From the NCBI GenBank assembly GCA_003520455.1, contig DOUV01000123.1, forward strand, positions 1 to 5,915: 5,915 nucleotides of DNA, written 5' to 3'. The notes beneath the pieces are model-generated. The model ran no database searches. It saw only the letters and a list, made by a program, of their open reading frames with translations, and was not told the DNA's origin. This document shows, piece after piece, positions 1 to 5,907 of the stretch (its first letter is position 1; every line of letters starts with the position of its first letter). A program made the position numbers and the translations under genes. The stretch comes from Chloroflexota bacterium. GTDB lineage: Bacteria; Chloroflexota; Anaerolineae; Ardenticatenales; Ardenticatenaceae.

Positions 1-218
1 AGACGATTTCGCCACCAGGATCAACTCCTATCAAACGCCAACTCTCCCACGTATTCTATTCCAGAGGACGGCAACCGGAAAGCCGCGAAGGTATTTTGCC
101 CGCTACGAGGGCTCGTTCCCGCGCGGGCGTGGCGCGAGCTCTTCGCCCCCACCGACTGCACGACACCCTTGGGCACGTATTGTGCTCGGTACGAAGTTGA
201 TGAAAGGAGGAATTCAAT
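1..218. other. Spacer upstream of the erythromycin-esterase-family gene
   Basis: No gene is supported here. All three forward frames happen to run open from the left edge to stops at about 198-200, 224-226 and 238-240, but none of the translations looks like a known protein and none leads into the downstream gene. The stretch contains a 10-base GC palindrome (CCCGCGCGGG, 118-127). The promoter of the downstream gene should lie here. The only hexamers seen, TTGGGC at 169-174 and TACGAA at 190-195, are separated by only 15 bases, which is too poor a match to call. Confidence 0.5.
203..210 (+). promoter_or_regulatory. Strong Shine-Dalgarno site for the gene starting at 219
   Basis: AAAGGAGG is fully complementary to the 3' end of 16S rRNA. 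Its GGAGG core ends eight bases before the ATG at 219. This fixes the start codon and predicts efficient translation. It is the strongest ribosome-binding site of the three genes in the window. Confidence 0.9.
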
Positions 219-1541
219 ATGGCTGAGGCTGAACTTCTGAATCGAATCCGAGCCGCTGTGCATCCCGTGACCGGGACAGCGAGCGAGCTCGACCGTGTGA
301 TGGAGCTTGTCGGCGATGCCCGCGTGTTGCTCCTGGGTGAGGCCACCCACGGCACAGCCGAGTTCTACCGCGAGCGAGCCCACATCACCGAGCGGCTCGT
401 CCGTGAGAAAGGATTCACGATTGTTGCCGTCGAGGCCGACTGGCCCGACGCCTACCGCGTGAACCGCTATGTTCGGGGCGCTGCGGAGAGTGCCGGCGAG
501 TCGCTGAGCGACTTCGAGCGCTTCCCGATCTGGATGTGGCGCAACCGCGAGGTGTTAGACTTCATCCGGCGGCTACGGAACTATAACGATAGTCAAAACG
601 ATCCTGCCCGCAAAGCCGGATTTTACGGCCTGGATCTCTACAGCCTCTTCAGCTCGATGGCCGCGGTGATCGACTTTTTGGAGGAGATCGATCCCGAGGC
701 CGCCACAGCGGCGCGCTACCGCTACTCCTGCTTCGACATGTACGCCGACGAGGCCCAGGTGTACGGCTACATGGTGACCGCCGGACTGATCGAGGCGTGC
801 GAGGAGCAGGCGGTTCAGCAACTCCTCGAGCTGCGACGCAACCGCGCAGAGTACACCCGGTTCGTGCCGGAGGATGAAGTCTTTTACGCGGAGCAAAACG
901 CCCTGGTCGCCAAGAATGCCGAACAGTACTACCGCACAATGTACCGCGGCGGTGCAGCCTCCTGGAACCTGCGCGACCGCCATATGGTCGAGACGCTCCA
1001 GGAACTCTTGAACTACTTCGGCCCTGACGCCAAAGCGGTCGTATGGGAGCACAACTCTCATATCGGCGACGCCCGCGCCACCAGCATGAGCGACCGCGGC
1101 GAGTTGAACGTGGGCCAACTGGTGCGCCAGCGCTTCGGCGACCAGGCCGTGCTGATCGGTTTCGGAACCTACACGGGGACCGTTACGGCAGCCTCCGGGT
1201 GGGACGCTCCGCCGGAGCGCAAGGTCGTCCGGCCGGCGCTGCCAAACAGTTGGGAGCTGCTCTTCCACCAGACCGGCGTGCCGAAATTCTTCCTGCCGCT
1301 GCGCGATCTCGCCGACCCACAGTTGGCGAACTTCGTGGAAACGAGGCGGCTGGAACGGGCGATCGGGGTGCTCTACCTGCCCGAGACCGAGCGGATCAGC
1401 CACTATTTCTCCGCGCGCCTCCGGCCCCAGTTCGATGGCTACCTCTGGTTCGACCGTACCGAGGCCGTCGCGCCGCTCGAGCACTTCCCCGAGTGGGAGG
1501 AGGTCGAGGAGGTGCCGGAGACCTACCCGTTTGGGCTCTAA
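219..1541 (+). CDS. Erythromycin esterase family protein (substrate unknown)
   Basis: A complete 440-residue protein of the erythromycin esterase (EreA/EreB-like) family, close to the family's usual 400-450 residues. Recognisable blocks in order are: LLLGEATHGTAEFYRER (residues 37-53, with the conserved His44); VAVEADWPDAYRVNRYVRG (69-87, with Glu72); an aromatic WMWRN block (105-109); GFYGLDLYSL (134-143); ASWNLRDRHM (247-256); VWEHNSHIGDAR (275-286); and IGFGTYTGTV (313-322). Known Ere enzymes hydrolyse the macrolactone ring using a conserved His/Glu set in these same blocks. Most members of this branch have not been shown to act on macrolides and are sometimes mislabelled succinoglycan biosynthesis proteins. 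No signal peptide or membrane segment is seen, so it is probably cytoplasmic. The strong Shine-Dalgarno at 203-210 supports the start. It stands alone, facing the treT gene, with no resistance or mobile gene beside it, so a role in macrolide resistance is not supported. Family assignment is firm and substrate is unknown. Confidence 0.93.
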   Translation: MAEAELLNRIRAAVHPVTGTASELDRVMELVGDARVLLLGEATHGTAEFYRERAHITERLVREKGFTIVAVEADWPDAYRVNRYVRGAAESAGESLSDFERFPIWMWRNREVLDFIRRLRNYNDSQNDPARKAGFYGLDLYSLFSSMAAVIDFLEEIDPEAATAARYRYSCFDMYADEAQVYGYMVTAGLIEACEEQAVQQLLELRRNRAEYTRFVPEDEVFYAEQNALVAKNAEQYYRTMYRGGAASWNLRDRHMVETLQELLNYFGPDAKAVVWEHNSHIGDARATSMSDRGELNVGQLVRQRFGDQAVLIGFGTYTGTVTAASGWDAPPERKVVRPALPNSWELLFHQTGVPKFFLPLRDLADPQLANFVETRRLERAIGVLYLPETERISHYFSARLRPQFDGYLWFDRTEAVAPLEHFPEWEEVEEVPETYPFGL

Positions 1542-1680
1542 ATGCTTTCGCTTCCATTGGAAAGGATGGCGGAACGGAGTCGGTTCCTCAACATCGCGGC
1601 CGCTGAAGGGATCGAACTGCGGGCGGCCGAGCGCATCAACCACTCCTGCCATTGCTCCGGCATGAAGGCGTCAAACGAAT

Positions 1681-2937
1681 CTACATGCAGGTGCTGAGAT
1701 CGCGGAAGAGTCGGAGATAGTCGCGCAGGTAGCGAGTCAACAGGAAATGCTTCCGGACGTGCTCGCGGCCGGCACGACCCATCGCGTCCGCCTTCGACGG
1801 GTGTTGCAGCAAATCGATAACGACTTCCGCCGTTTCCGGCATACTGTTGACCAGGTATCCGCTGACGCCGTGGACAATCTGCAGAGGGATCCCCCCAACG
1901 TTCCCGCCAATCACCGGCTTGCCCTTCCAAAGAGCCTCGGTCACCACCAGGCCGAAGCCTTCACGGGTACTCTTCTGTACGATCACGTGACTGTGCGTCT
2001 GGAAGGCGTTGACCTCGCGGGCTCCGGCCCCGTTGAAGTTGTGCCGGATACAAACGTCAGGATCCTCGCCCGCCCGCCGGCAGGTCTTCTCCAGATAGTT
2101 CCACCCCTCAGGATCGTCGCTGGCCATCGAGCCGACCAGGGCCAGTTGGATCTCAGGCAGCACCTGCTTGACCTGTTTATAGGTATCGATTACGCCAAGC
2201 GGATCTTTCCAGGGATCGAAGCGCGAGATCTGGCTGATCAGGGGGCGGTCGGGGTCAACCCCCAATCTGCGCACGATGTCGGCCGCCTCAGCCAGGTCCA
2301 TTGGGAGGTTCTTGGGACTGAGAGGGTCGATCGTCGGCGGGATGATGGCCAGCTTCTCGAACTCACATCCCGGCCCGACGTACTCTCGCATCGTGAAGAT
2401 CCCGGTCTCGTAGAGCTGTAGATAGGGAACCAGGAAGTCCCAGTACTCGCGGTTCGGCTGGCTGGTATCAATGTGACAGCGCCAGATCCAGTGCCGAGCC
2501 GGACGGCCACGGGTCAGTTGACAGAGACCGGCAGGCTGGGGATCGTGAATCACGGCGAAATCCCAAAGCCCGTTGCCTGGCCCCTCGAACTTCTTCGCAT
2601 TGAGCTGGTTGTAGCGGATCCAGGTCGCCTTCATCTCCTGCGTCAGCGGAATATCCATGCCTTGCAGCCCATTGTGAAAGGCTTTGGTCACATTGAAGAA
2701 CTCGTTGCTGCCCTCGATAACCTGCCAATGGGCGTCGAGACCGACGTCGCGCATCAGTGGAACCAGCGCCTGCAAAATCTCGGCCACACCGCCGCCGTAG
2801 TCGGTGGCGTTGACGTGGACCACCCGGGACCCCTTCAGGGGCTCGGCCAGGTCGAGAATTTCCTCGATCACCTCACTTTCCACGATGGGACGATAGTCCT
2901 CCAGATGTTTGACCGCGATTTCGACTTGCCGTAACAT
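1681..2937 (-). CDS. treT: Trehalose synthase, glycosyltransferring (TreT-like, GT4)
   Basis: A 418-residue GT-B glycosyltransferase closely resembling TreT, which reversibly joins glucose from ADP- or UDP-glucose to free glucose to give trehalose in the cytoplasm. The length fits TreT (about 410). The N-terminal Rossmann domain shows HVNATDYGGGVAEIL (residues 41-55), the HDPQP motif (131-135) and WRCHIDTS (152-159). The C-terminal nucleotide-sugar domain shows QISRFDPWKDPLGVID (236-251) and the retaining-enzyme E-X7-E motif EGFGLVVTEALWKGKPVIGG (326-345, Glu326 and Glu334). The reading frame is open 85 codons further upstream, to 3192, but I place the start at 2937: conserved TreT sequence begins there, AGGGG lies six bases upstream, and the extension has no family match and crosses repeat DNA. 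Fungal-type trehalose phosphorylase is a GT4 relative but much longer (over 700 residues). No trehalose phosphatase, maltokinase or sugar transporter lies in the window. Trehalose synthesis as an osmotic or heat protectant is inferred from family. Confidence 0.88.
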   Translation of the reverse strand: MLRQVEIAVKHLEDYRPIVESEVIEEILDLAEPLKGSRVVHVNATDYGGGVAEILQALVPLMRDVGLDAHWQVIEGSNEFFNVTKAFHNGLQGMDIPLTQEMKATWIRYNQLNAKKFEGPGNGLWDFAVIHDPQPAGLCQLTRGRPARHWIWRCHIDTSQPNREYWDFLVPYLQLYETGIFTMREYVGPGCEFEKLAIIPPTIDPLSPKNLPMDLAEAADIVRRLGVDPDRPLISQISRFDPWKDPLGVIDTYKQVKQVLPEIQLALVGSMASDDPEGWNYLEKTCRRAGEDPDVCIRHNFNGAGAREVNAFQTHSHVIVQKSTREGFGLVVTEALWKGKPVIGGNVGGIPLQIVHGVSGYLVNSMPETAEVVIDLLQHPSKADAMGRAGREHVRKHFLLTRYLRDYLRLFRDLSTCM

Positions 2938-2943
2938 CGTTAT

Positions 2944-2948
2944 CCCCT
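2944..2948 (-). promoter_or_regulatory. Ribosome-binding site that sets the treT start
   Basis: On the minus strand the sequence AGGGG lies six bases before the ATG at 2937-2935. It supports this internal start over the far upstream one that the open frame would allow. Confidence 0.6.
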
Positions 2949-3111
2949 GTGAACAATTGGCCGCGATCCCTACATGGCTCTTGCATTCAGGGCAACTGAA
3001 CCTCCCGGGAACGCGGCTATGCCTGCATGAAGCAGCAATCATGCCACGACTGCTCACAGCCCGTTCGCTGGGGGCCGGTAGCCCGCTTCTGTCTGCACCC
3101 TGAAAAGGCGT

Positions 3112-3128
3112 CAGACTTCCGAAGTCTG
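3112..3128. repeat. Perfect palindrome, copy 1 (REP-like)
   Basis: CAGACTTC, a single central C, then GAAGTCTG: eight-base perfect arms. Read on the minus strand its core is AGACTTCGGAAGTCT, the same as the plus-strand core of copy 2 at 3193-3213. It starts 175 bases upstream of the treT ATG. The sequence shows the palindrome. Calling it part of a dispersed REP-like family is inference. Confidence 0.75.
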
Positions 3129-3192
3129 GTGGGGATCGTGCTGGCCCAACGCGCGCTCCGACGACAGTGACCGAGGCAGGCACCAGCAGCAA

Positions 3193-3213
3193 ACAAGACT
3201 TCGGAAGTCTTGT
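3193..3213. repeat. Perfect palindrome, copy 2 (REP-like)
   Basis: ACAAGACTTC, a single central G, then GAAGTCTTGT: ten-base perfect arms, longer than copy 1. It shares the 15-base core AGACTTCGGAAGTCT with copy 1 in the opposite orientation, the centres being 83 bases apart. No U-tract follows on either strand, so it is not a classical intrinsic terminator. Confidence 0.8.
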
Positions 3214-3220
3214 CTCTCCC

Positions 3221-3267
3221 CCCGCGGGATTCCTTGACCGGCGCTCTAGCGCTGGTCAGACCGCGGG
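3221..3267. repeat. Compound GC-rich hairpin downstream of uvrC
   Basis: An outer stem CCCGCGG (3221-3227) pairs with CCGCGGG (3261-3267). Inside it, GACCGGCGCT (3236-3245) pairs with AGCGCTGGTC (3248-3257) with one mismatch that is a G-U wobble when the plus strand is transcribed. It begins only eight bases beyond palindrome copy 2. It lies about 270 bases beyond the uvrC stop and has no run of U on either strand. It could end or stabilise the uvrC transcript, but an intrinsic terminator is not shown. Confidence 0.5.
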
Positions 3268-3536
3268 CAGCGCCTTTACGGATGCCGGACCGGCCGGCGC
3301 TGCTGCCTCATAGGGCGATGTGCGGCAGTCCGTTCGAGGATCTCGAGTTCAGGCGGAACGGGAGCGGAGAGCGCCAGCACGATCGTACGCTGTTGAAGCG
3401 CACCGGCGATCGCGGGTGACCGCTGACGCCGCTGCAAGCGACCCGGGTGCTAACGAGCGGCAGGGACAGCAGAAGCAGACCGCCGCAGAGAGGCAGCGAT
3501 GATCATCGGGGTCACAACATTCAAACCTGCAACCGG

Positions 3537-5393
3537 CTACGTGTCCAACTGCTCTTTCACCTTCAGCGCCAGTGCCTCATTCATGCCCTTGACGCTGGCA
3601 ATCTCCTCGATACTTGCCTTGCGGACGGCATCGAGCGAGCCAAAGTGGCGCAGCAGCGCGGTGCGGCGCTTAGGGCCAATGCCTGTCACCGTTTCGAGCT
3701 GCGAGGCGAGCCCCTTCTTGACGCGCAGCGTGCGGTGATAGGTGACGCCGAAGCGGTGGGCTTCGTCGCGGGCGCGCTGGAGCAACTGCAGCGCGGGCGA
3801 ATTCTTCTCGAGGACAATCGGCTCTTTGACGCCCGGCTGGAAAATCTCTTCCTCGCGCTTGGCCAGGCCGATGACCGGCACCACCTCGAACAGATCGAAC
3901 TCCTTGAGCACCTCGACCGCGGCATTCAACTGCCCCTTGCCACCGTCAATCACCAGGAGATCGGGGAGGATCGCCCATTTGTCGCCGCCCGGCTTGCGTT
4001 GGGCCTCACGCCAATTCGCGAAGCGCCGGTGGACGATCTCGAACATATTGGCGAAATCGTCGTTCTGGTCGTTGCGGAGCTTGAACTTGCGGTAGTCGCT
4101 TTTGCGCGGAACCCCCTTCTCGAAGACCACCATCGCGCCCACGACGTTGGTTCCCTGGGTGTGGCTGATGTCGTAGCACTCGATTCGCACCGGCGGCCCG
4201 GCGAGGCTCAGCGCCTGCTGGAGTTGGTCGATGGCGCCGGTGTGGCGGTTCTCGTCGGCCGCCCACTGCGCCTTGAGATTGGCGAGCGTCTCGGCCGCAC
4301 TCTCCGCCGCCATCTGGAGGAGCTGGGCATCGGTGCCGTCGTTGCGAGGAACCCGCAGTACGACATCCGCACCGCGTTTGGATCGCAGCCACTGCCGCAA
4401 GATGATCGCTTCGTCGACTTCCTCGGGGAGCAGGATCTCGGGCGGCACCATCGGGGCGCCGTCGTAAAACTGTTGGAGGAAGGAGCCCATCACCTCAGGA
4501 TCGGCCTCATCCTCGGTTCCTTCCAGCACGAAATACTCGCGGCCGATCAGCTTGCCATCGCGGATGAAGAAGACCTGCACGCAGGCGTCGCCGTCGGCTC
4601 GCGCGAAGGCGATCACATCCTGGTCGCCGCCGGCAGCGTTGACGACCTTTTGATGCTCGCTGATCTTCTCCAGCGCCTGAAGCTGGTCACGCAGCGCGGC
4701 CGCGCGCTCGAATTCCAGGTTCTCGGCCGCGACCACCATCTCGGTGCGAATCTCCTCCAGCACCGGCTCGCGCTCGCCCTCCAGGAAGTCCATCAGCCCC
4801 TGGACGATCTCGCGATACTTCTCCTTCGAGACTGCCCCGATGCACGGTCCGCTGCAAAGATTGATGTGGTAGTAGAGGCAGGCCCGGTCATCCTGACCGG
4901 TAATCGTGCGATTGCAGGTGAGGTACGGGAAGCGCTTGCGCAGCAGGTCCAGCGTCTGACGCACCGCCCAGACGCTGGTGTACGGGCCGAAATAGCGGCT
5001 CCCATCGCGCGTCATCTGGCGGGTCGGGAAGACCTTGGGGAAGTCCTCCGACCAGGTGACTTTAATGTAGGGATAACTCTTGTCGTCCTTGAGGCGCACG
5101 TTGTAGCGCGGCTTGTACTGCTTGATGAGGTTGTTCTCAAGCAGCAGCGCCTCGAGCTCCGATTCGGTCGGAATGACATCAATCGTCTCGACCTGGCCGG
5201 TCAGCCGCCGAATCTTGGGAACGCGCTGGCTCTGGGGGTTCCAATAGCTGCGGACGCGGTTCCGCAGGTTGATGGCCTTCCCCACATAGAGCACGACGCC
5301 CCGGCGCTCTTTCATCTGATAGACGCCGGGACGCGAGGGGAGAGTATCGAGTTGTTCTTTGATATGGGGCGGGATAGTCTCGCTCACGTCCAT
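3537..5393 (-). CDS. uvrC: Excinuclease ABC subunit C (UvrC)
   Basis: A full-length 618-residue UvrC, the nuclease of nucleotide excision repair that cuts both sides of a lesion after UvrA and UvrB load. The N-terminal GIY-YIG domain has GVY at residues 23-25 and YVG at 36-38, with Glu86 and Asn98 (LLLENNLIKQYKPRYN), and would make the 3' incision. Four cysteines (160, 172, 180, 184) keep the C-X11-C-X7-C-X3-C spacing of the E. coli UvrC iron-sulphur cluster ligands. The UVR domain that contacts UvrB is at about 212-246 (ENLEFERAAALRDQL). The RNase H-like nuclease for the 5' cut shows IECYDISHTQGTNVVG (404-419, Asp408), VIDGGKGQLNAA (481-492, Asp483) and RDEAHRFGVTYHR (542-554). Two helix-hairpin-helix motifs (ETVTGIGPKRR and EIASVKGM) end the protein. 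The Shine-Dalgarno is weak (AGG, six bases before the ATG), but the start fits the family N terminus. A promoter lies at 5595-5623. Confidence 0.97.
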   Translation of the reverse strand: MDVSETIPPHIKEQLDTLPSRPGVYQMKERRGVVLYVGKAINLRNRVRSYWNPQSQRVPKIRRLTGQVETIDVIPTESELEALLLENNLIKQYKPRYNVRLKDDKSYPYIKVTWSEDFPKVFPTRQMTRDGSRYFGPYTSVWAVRQTLDLLRKRFPYLTCNRTITGQDDRACLYYHINLCSGPCIGAVSKEKYREIVQGLMDFLEGEREPVLEEIRTEMVVAAENLEFERAAALRDQLQALEKISEHQKVVNAAGGDQDVIAFARADGDACVQVFFIRDGKLIGREYFVLEGTEDEADPEVMGSFLQQFYDGAPMVPPEILLPEEVDEAIILRQWLRSKRGADVVLRVPRNDGTDAQLLQMAAESAAETLANLKAQWAADENRHTGAIDQLQQALSLAGPPVRIECYDISHTQGTNVVGAMVVFEKGVPRKSDYRKFKLRNDQNDDFANMFEIVHRRFANWREAQRKPGGDKWAILPDLLVIDGGKGQLNAAVEVLKEFDLFEVVPVIGLAKREEEIFQPGVKEPIVLEKNSPALQLLQRARDEAHRFGVTYHRTLRVKKGLASQLETVTGIGPKRRTALLRHFGSLDAVRKASIEEIASVKGMNEALALKVKEQLDT

Positions 5394-5588
5394 TGCTTGC
5401 CTGTTTACAACCCAGATCTCTCGAAATTATCGTCGGCCGCTCCTCGTCGTTGTCCCAAACGCGCTCGAGCGATGCGGGCCTCACGTCCCGTAAAAGTGCC
5501 GCGTGCGCGCCACTCTCACAGAACCAGAAAGACGTTGTTGACGAAATCGGGGTCAGGGGCGGCGCAACACTCCAATAAGAAAAAGTGT
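5394..5588 (-). other. uvrC 5' leader (predicted), with a stem at its 5' end
   Basis: Counting six to seven bases from the -10 box puts the uvrC transcript start near 5588-5589, giving a leader of about 195 bases without an obvious gene. Its first bases can fold: on the minus strand AACACT (5589-5584) pairs with AGTGTT (5571-5566) around a 12-base loop. A 5'-terminal stem can protect an mRNA from decay. I see no known riboswitch or attenuator. A second -10-like box (GATAAT, 5431-5426 minus) lacks a well-spaced -35. Confidence 0.4.
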
Positions 5589-5594
5589 TCCAAC

Positions 5595-5623
5595 ATTGTA
5601 CCCTGCATGTCTACCCCAGTCAA
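5595..5623 (-). promoter_or_regulatory. Sigma-70 type promoter for uvrC
   Basis: On the minus strand TTGACT (5623-5618) and TACAAT (5600-5595) each match five of six consensus bases and are separated by exactly 17 bases. It points at uvrC, whose ATG is about 200 bases downstream, and no other gene lies between. No LexA-type operator was recognised across it. The spacer contains GGGGTAG, a heptamer also present twice nearby on the plus strand. Confidence 0.7.
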
Positions 5624-5632
5624 CGCTGAAAA

Positions 5633-5648
5633 ACGGCCGGGGTAGGGC
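5633..5648 (+). repeat. 16-base direct repeat, left copy
   Basis: ACGGCCGGGGTAGGGC is repeated exactly at 5796-5811. The first 11 bases lie outside the MITE-like element and the last five (AGGGC) overlap its left terminal repeat. This looks like a target duplication plus a chance or preferred match to the element end. Confidence 0.75.
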
Positions 5649-5794
5649 AATCGCATCTTGACCAATTTTAGAGCGAAAGTGGGGCACGGGTGGCAGTCCG
5701 TCCCTCTTTGAGTTGCTCTCCGAGCCGGATTATCCTCTCTGGTGGTTCCTCAGTGGGGAAAAGCTCGGCGAAATTGGGCTCATGCGATTGCCCT
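5644..5794. mobile_element. MITE-like element, 151 bases, no transposase
   Basis: It begins with AGGGCAATCGCAT (5644-5656) and ends with its exact reverse complement ATGCGATTGCCCT (5782-5794). A second matching box sits inside each end: CCAATTT (5662-5668) follows the left repeat after five bases, and its complement AAATTGG (5771-5777) lies four bases inside the right repeat. The ends are embraced by the direct repeat ACGGCCGGGGT (5633-5643 and 5796-5806). The interior is too short for a transposase and no ORF is supported. This organisation is that of a non-autonomous element mobilised in trans by an insertion sequence with like ends. The parent family is not assigned. It lies about 20 bases upstream of the uvrC -35 box. 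Confidence 0.7.
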
Positions 5795-5795
5795 G

Positions 5796-5811
5796 ACGGC
5801 CGGGGTAGGGC
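5796..5811 (+). repeat. 16-base direct repeat, right copy
   Basis: An exact copy of ACGGCCGGGGTAGGGC, one base beyond the right terminal inverted repeat, consistent with a target-site duplication of about 9-11 bases at the MITE-like element. Confidence 0.75.
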
Positions 5812-5837
5812 TGTGTCAACGTCCTAACCCTGTCACC

Positions 5838-5907
5838 CCTTCGTTCCACTCAGGGCAGGCTCTGAGCGGAGTCCTGAGCGGAGCGAAGGATCTGGAGCGA
5901 AGGGTCT
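5838..5907. repeat. Iterated intergenic repeat with hairpin and short tandem units
   Basis: CCTTCGTTCCACTCAGG (5838-5854) and CCTGAGCGGAGCGAAGG (5873-5889) are inverted copies matching at 15 of 17 positions, one of the two differences allowing a G-U pair, around an 18-base loop. Short direct units overlap it: CTGAGCGGAG at 5862-5871 and 5874-5883 (period 12), then GGAGCGAAGGATCT at 5880-5893 and GGAGCGAAGGGTCT at 5894-5907 (period 14). No U-tract follows. Such units look like a dispersed genomic repeat, and the array may continue beyond the window. Confidence 0.65.

Larger units (their letters stand above)
2938..3536. other. 599-base non-coding spacer between treT and uvrC
   Basis: No gene is supported. 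The treT frame continues open to 3192 on the minus strand with a CPEC-containing stretch, but without a family match. Minus-strand frames between 3536 and 3270 contain only short ORFs interrupted by stops and lacking ribosome-binding sites. The spacer holds the treT ribosome-binding site, two palindromes in inverted orientation (3112-3128 and 3193-3213) and a compound hairpin (3221-3267). 3268-3536 shows no further recognisable element. A treT promoter must lie in the first part, but I see no good -35/-10 pair. Confidence 0.6.

Noticed and set aside
200..226. An eight-codon mini-ORF (MKGGIQYG) overlapping the start of the gene at 219
   Set aside because: Its ATG has no Shine-Dalgarno of its own, and its codons are the downstream gene's Shine-Dalgarno. 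It is probably chance.
1597..1629. A seven-base stem CGGCCGC/GCGGCCG in the gap between the convergent genes
   Set aside because: It has a 19-base loop, no U-tract and GC-only arms of a kind common in this composition. It is not enough for a terminator.
573..1652. A 359-codon open frame on the minus strand
   Set aside because: It is antisense to the well-supported erythromycin-esterase-family gene and shows no recognisable domain.
1747..2934. Plus-strand open frames of 224 and 153 codons
   Set aside because: They are shadows of treT, which shows the GT4 motifs on the minus strand.
2935..2957. A lac-operator-like GGGGATAACG near the treT start
   Set aside because: There is no matching inverted half-site and it overlaps the ribosome-binding site. 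The resemblance is superficial.
3331..3352. A GTTCGAGGATC stretch resembling a tRNA T-loop
   Set aside because: No acceptor stem, anticodon arm or CCA end can be built around it on either strand.
3300..3500. A short minus-strand reading frame from an ATG at 3500, interrupted by TAG after 18 codons and then open again
   Set aside because: There is no ribosome-binding site and no recognisable product. A decayed gene is possible but not supported.
3447..5645. A 732-codon open frame on the plus strand
   Set aside because: It lies antisense to uvrC throughout, which has unmistakable domains in order on the other strand. The translation has the repetitive Leu/Arg/Asp/Val look of a GC-rich antisense frame.
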